Assembly (NCBI GenBank): GCA_015661535.1
Contig: DQVY01000131.1
Span: 1 to 7,840, forward strand
From: Sulfurovum sp.
GTDB taxonomy: Bacteria; Campylobacterota; Campylobacteria; Campylobacterales; Sulfurovaceae
DNA length: 7,840 nucleotides
Direction of reading: 5' to 3'
The translations under genes and the position numbers were made by a program. The notes below the pieces were generated by a model. The model did not search any database and was not told where the DNA came from. It worked only from the letters and a program-made list of their open reading frames with translations. Numbering within the stretch: the first letter of the stretch is position 1; each line of letters opens with the position of its first letter. Of this stretch, positions 6,000 through 7,840 are shown in pieces.

Positions 6000-7229
6000 A
6001 TGCAAGTATCCAATAAATTAACGCCATTTTTTGAAAACCTCAATTTTGAGCGTGATGACAATACTATGGTGATCAACTTTGGTCCACAACACCCCTCGGC
6101 ACACGGTCAGTTAAGACTTATCCTTGAACTTGATGGAGAGCAGGTAGTGAAAGCTACACCAGATATTGGCTATCTTCACCGTGGTATCGAAAAAATGGCT
6201 GAGAACATGACCTATAATGAGTTTTTGCCAACCACAGACAGACTTGACTATATCGCTTCTACATCGAACAACTATGCCTATGCCTTGGCGGTAGAAAAAT
6301 TACTCGATATTGAAGCACCAAGACGTGCCCAAGCTATTCGTACTATGTTATTAGAGCTTAACCGTATCATTTCCCACCTTTTCTTTGTGGCAACACATGC
6401 ACTGGATGTGGGTGCAATGTCTGTGTTCCTGTATGCTTTCCGTGAACGTGAGTTTGCCATGGACCTTATGGAAGACTATTGTGGTGCAAGATTGACACAC
6501 TCAGCTGTACGTATCGGTGGTGTACCGCTTGACTTGCCTGCGGGTTGGTTGGAAAATGCAGCAGCATTTTGTGATAAAGTAGATTATGAGGTAGAGCACA
6601 CTTATGGTGCCCTGCTTAATGAAAACCGTATCTGGAAGATGCGTTTGGAAGATGTAGGGGTTATCTCTGCAGAAGACGCACTTTCCTGGGGATGTACAGG
6701 TCCTATGCTTAGAGGGTCTGGTGTCAAATGGGATATTAGAAAAGAAGAGCCATATGAGTTGTATCCTGAGCTTGACTTTGATATACCAACATCAGATAGA
6801 TGTGACTCTTATGGTCGTTTTATGATCTATATGGAAGAGATGAAACAATCTACACGTATTATCAGACAGCTTATTCCTCTTTATAAAGAGACTGAGCCTC
6901 AATTGATGGCACATTCCCCACAGTATATCTCAGCACCTAAAGAAGAGATCATGACGCAAAACTACGCACTTATGCAGCACTTTGTGTTAGTGACGCAAGG
7001 TATGAGACCACCAAAAGGTGAAGTTTATGTACCAACTGAGTCACCAAAAGGTGAGCTTGGATTCTATATTAAATCTGAAGGTGAACCGTATGCTTATAGA
7101 TTAAAATGTAGAGCACCAAGTTTCTTCCATACAGGACTTTTACAAAACCTTCTTGTAGGAACATACTTGGCAGATGTTGTCACTATTATAGGTACAACAA
7201 ACATTGTATTTGGAGAGGTAGATAGATAA
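6000..7229 (+). CDS. nuoD: Complex I subunit NuoD (49-kDa subunit), quinone-binding
   Basis: This 409-residue subunit, related to the large subunit of [NiFe] hydrogenases but without the metal cysteines, forms most of the quinone pocket with NuoB. Family marks are NFGPQHPSAHG (26-36), IGYLHRGIEK (56-65), TDRLDY (79-84), RIGGVPLDLPAGW, GSGVKWDIR, DSYGR, PPKGE and the terminal DVVTIIGTTNIVFGEVDR. His35 and Tyr84 match the residues that contact the quinone head group in structurally known complexes (His38 and Tyr87 of the Thermus subunit). All expected blocks are present and the length is normal. The ATG at 6000 follows AGGGGAGAGC, a strong ribosome site. The stop overlaps the next start as TAATG. 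Confidence 0.97.
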   Translation: MQVSNKLTPFFENLNFERDDNTMVINFGPQHPSAHGQLRLILELDGEQVVKATPDIGYLHRGIEKMAENMTYNEFLPTTDRLDYIASTSNNYAYALAVEKLLDIEAPRRAQAIRTMLLELNRIISHLFFVATHALDVGAMSVFLYAFREREFAMDLMEDYCGARLTHSAVRIGGVPLDLPAGWLENAAAFCDKVDYEVEHTYGALLNENRIWKMRLEDVGVISAEDALSWGCTGPMLRGSGVKWDIRKEEPYELYPELDFDIPTSDRCDSYGRFMIYMEEMKQSTRIIRQLIPLYKETEPQLMAHSPQYISAPKEEIMTQNYALMQHFVLVTQGMRPPKGEVYVPTESPKGELGFYIKSEGEPYAYRLKCRAPSFFHTGLLQNLLVGTYLADVVTIIGTTNIVFGEVDR

Positions 7230-7537
7230 TGAAACGTTACGATTTAAGACATTTACACGATGATTTTTATGACAGAATGGTTGAGCTTATCGACCAAGGT
7301 CTTGCGGTAGATGAAGTAGGAATTTTTCTTTTTGAAGTAGGGGATTTTTCTTCTATTCAAAAATCTGCTGATGTCATTAAAGAGACAGGGCATGACCTTA
7401 TGAACTCTATAAAGTTTAACGAAGTAGACTGGACCGTTGTGGTTAAAAAAGTTTCTGAAGAGACAAAAGCAGAACGTTTAGCCGCACTTGAAGCAGCACA
7501 CAAAGAGGCAGAAGAAACGACTGAAGAAGAAGCGTAA
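7229..7537 (+). CDS. nuoE: NuoE-position subunit of Campylobacterota complex I (short, cysteine-free)
   Basis: This 102-residue protein is translationally coupled to nuoD (TAATG) and sits where nuoE is found in other operons. It opens with MKRYDLRHLHDDFYDRMVEL and ends in an acidic tail (about 80-102, rich in Glu and Ala). It contains no cysteine, so it cannot hold the [2Fe-2S] cluster of a true NuoE, and it is much shorter than the usual 150-170 residues. Campylobacterota are known to have such small proteins here (Cj1575c in Campylobacter jejuni), and in that organism complex I takes electrons from flavodoxin and not NADH. The name nuoE is therefore positional. The likely role is to bind or dock the alternative electron donor or to replace the missing NADH module; this is an inference. 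Candidate ribosome sites GGAG and GAGG lie 10-13 bases upstream inside nuoD. Confidence 0.85.
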   Translation: MKRYDLRHLHDDFYDRMVELIDQGLAVDEVGIFLFEVGDFSSIQKSADVIKETGHDLMNSIKFNEVDWTVVVKKVSEETKAERLAALEAAHKEAEETTEEEA

Positions 7538-7559
7538 GGCTTCACCTCCTAAAAAATCT

Positions 7560-7589
7560 TGTAGGTCGGGATGCCCTCTTCCCGACACA
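7560..7589. repeat. REP-like palindrome with GTAG head, second family member
   Basis: GTAG (7561-7564) is followed by GTCGGGA (7565-7571), which pairs with TCCCGAC (7580-7586), a 7-bp stem with an 8-base loop (7572-7579). TGT (7560-7562) and ACA (7587-7589) can extend the pairing across a 2-base bulge. A GTAG head on a GTCGGG stem is the layout of well-known bacterial REP elements. It lies 22 bases after the NuoE-like gene. The stem differs from the 3606-3636 element but shares the GTAGG start and the intergenic 3' location. Confidence 0.65.
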
Positions 7590-7779
7590 AGTACACATAC
7601 AATAAAAATCATATATAAACAAAATACCACCTAAACCATTAAAAATGCCACTTTACTTGATCCTTAGCGCCTGCTGTGGGACTTTTATCGGAACCGGTGC
7701 ACAAAATAGATTCTATAGAAAGCAAAAAAATTCAAACAGTAGAAGAAAATTACATATTTGCTTACCGGAGTCTATAAAT

Positions 7780-7840
7780 ATGAAAAAAGTGTATGGAGTA
7801 TGTAAGGCTGATATATGTTCCTCAGCGGGAGCTGAGGAAC
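7780..7840 (+). CDS. Possible start of a gene running off the right edge (uncertain)
   Basis: ATG at 7780 has GGAG (7767-7770) 9 bases upstream and opens a frame (MKKVYGVCKADICSSAGAEE) with no stop before the window ends. Only 20 codons are visible and I do not recognise them. Against it, the last 24 bases form a perfect hairpin, which is unusual near the start of a gene and points instead to a terminator or repeat. Confidence 0.2.
   Translation, partial: MKKVYGVCKADICSSAGAEE
7817..7840. repeat. Perfect 10-bp hairpin with GGGA tetraloop at the window edge
   Basis: GTTCCTCAGC (7817-7826) and GCTGAGGAAC (7831-7840) pair perfectly around GGGA, a GNRA-type loop. The structure ends at the last base of the window, so a T-run that would mark a terminator cannot be seen. 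It could be a terminator, another palindromic repeat or part of a structured RNA. It does not carry the GTAG head of the other two palindromes. Confidence 0.55.

Larger units (their letters stand above)
7538..7840. other. 303-base stretch after the NuoE-like gene with no confident gene
   Basis: This stretch holds a REP-like palindrome (7560-7589), then AT-rich sequence to about 7644, then short coding-like pieces in different frames and a hairpin at the right edge. The pieces are a frame open from ATG 7645 to the window end without a ribosome site, and a 38-codon stretch at 7661-7777 whose later half reads like protein (KIDSIESKKIQTVEENYIFA) but lacks a good start. No further nuo gene begins here, although nuo operons are normally packed tightly. 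The pieces could be the remains of a broken gene or chance frames in A-rich DNA. Confidence 0.5.

Noticed and set aside
7645..7840. Frame open from ATG 7645 to the window end as a 65-codon partial gene
   Set aside because: It has no ribosome site, a mixed composition that changes midway, and is crossed by another coding-like frame and the terminal hairpin; only the internal ATG at 7780 has a ribosome site and it is listed with low confidence.

Overview
The window looks like chromosomal DNA of a chemolithotrophic Campylobacterota (Epsilonproteobacteria), most likely a Sulfurovum or Sulfurimonas relative. The main reason is the complex I operon nuoA-B-C-D followed by a short, cysteine-free protein in the NuoE position. 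That arrangement is the Campylobacterota form of complex I, which lacks the usual NADH-oxidising NuoE/F module. The AT-rich wobble positions, separate nuoC and nuoD genes and a TTG start also fit. The genus is an inference.

Layout. (1) Positions 1-1334, minus strand: the first 444 codons of an HPr-Enzyme I fusion (PEP-dependent phosphotransferase), running off the left edge. Three bases upstream of it, at 1338-1748, is a small secreted DUF1566/Lcl_C-type protein, so the two form a unit read leftward. (2) Positions 1749-1829: a compact divergent promoter region. (3) Positions 1830-3563, plus strand: a 577-residue AAA+ ATPase with a long unrecognised N-terminal half and an unusual Walker B (NEAD instead of DEAD). 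(4) Positions 3564-3645: a convergent intergenic stretch dominated by a perfect GTAG-headed palindrome that resembles a REP element. (5) Positions 3646-4053, minus strand: a membrane-anchored rhodanese with the active cysteine present. (6) Positions 4054-4298: a divergent regulatory region with an 8-bp inverted repeat over the rhodanese promoter and clustered GAAT/ATTC half-sites upstream of nuoA. (7) Positions 4299-7537, plus strand: nuoA, nuoB, nuoC, nuoD and the NuoE-like gene, tightly packed with overlaps at most junctions. (8) Positions 7538-7840: no confident gene, but a second REP-like palindrome with the same GTAG foot, fragmentary coding-like stretches and a perfect GGGA-loop hairpin ending exactly at the window edge.

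How the genes work together. The nuo genes encode the quinone-proximal arm of complex I: NuoA in the membrane, NuoB carrying cluster N2, and NuoC and NuoD forming the connecting fragment and quinone pocket. All expected catalytic residues are present, while the protein in the NuoE position has no cysteines and so cannot carry the usual [2Fe-2S] cluster. Electrons therefore probably enter from a donor other than NADH, as described for flavodoxin in Campylobacter. The rhodanese, ATPase and PTS-like genes have no obvious shared pathway with nuo. No clearly new defence or mobile system is visible. The most unusual elements are the two REP-like palindromes, the NEAD ATPase and the gene-poor stretch after the NuoE-like gene.
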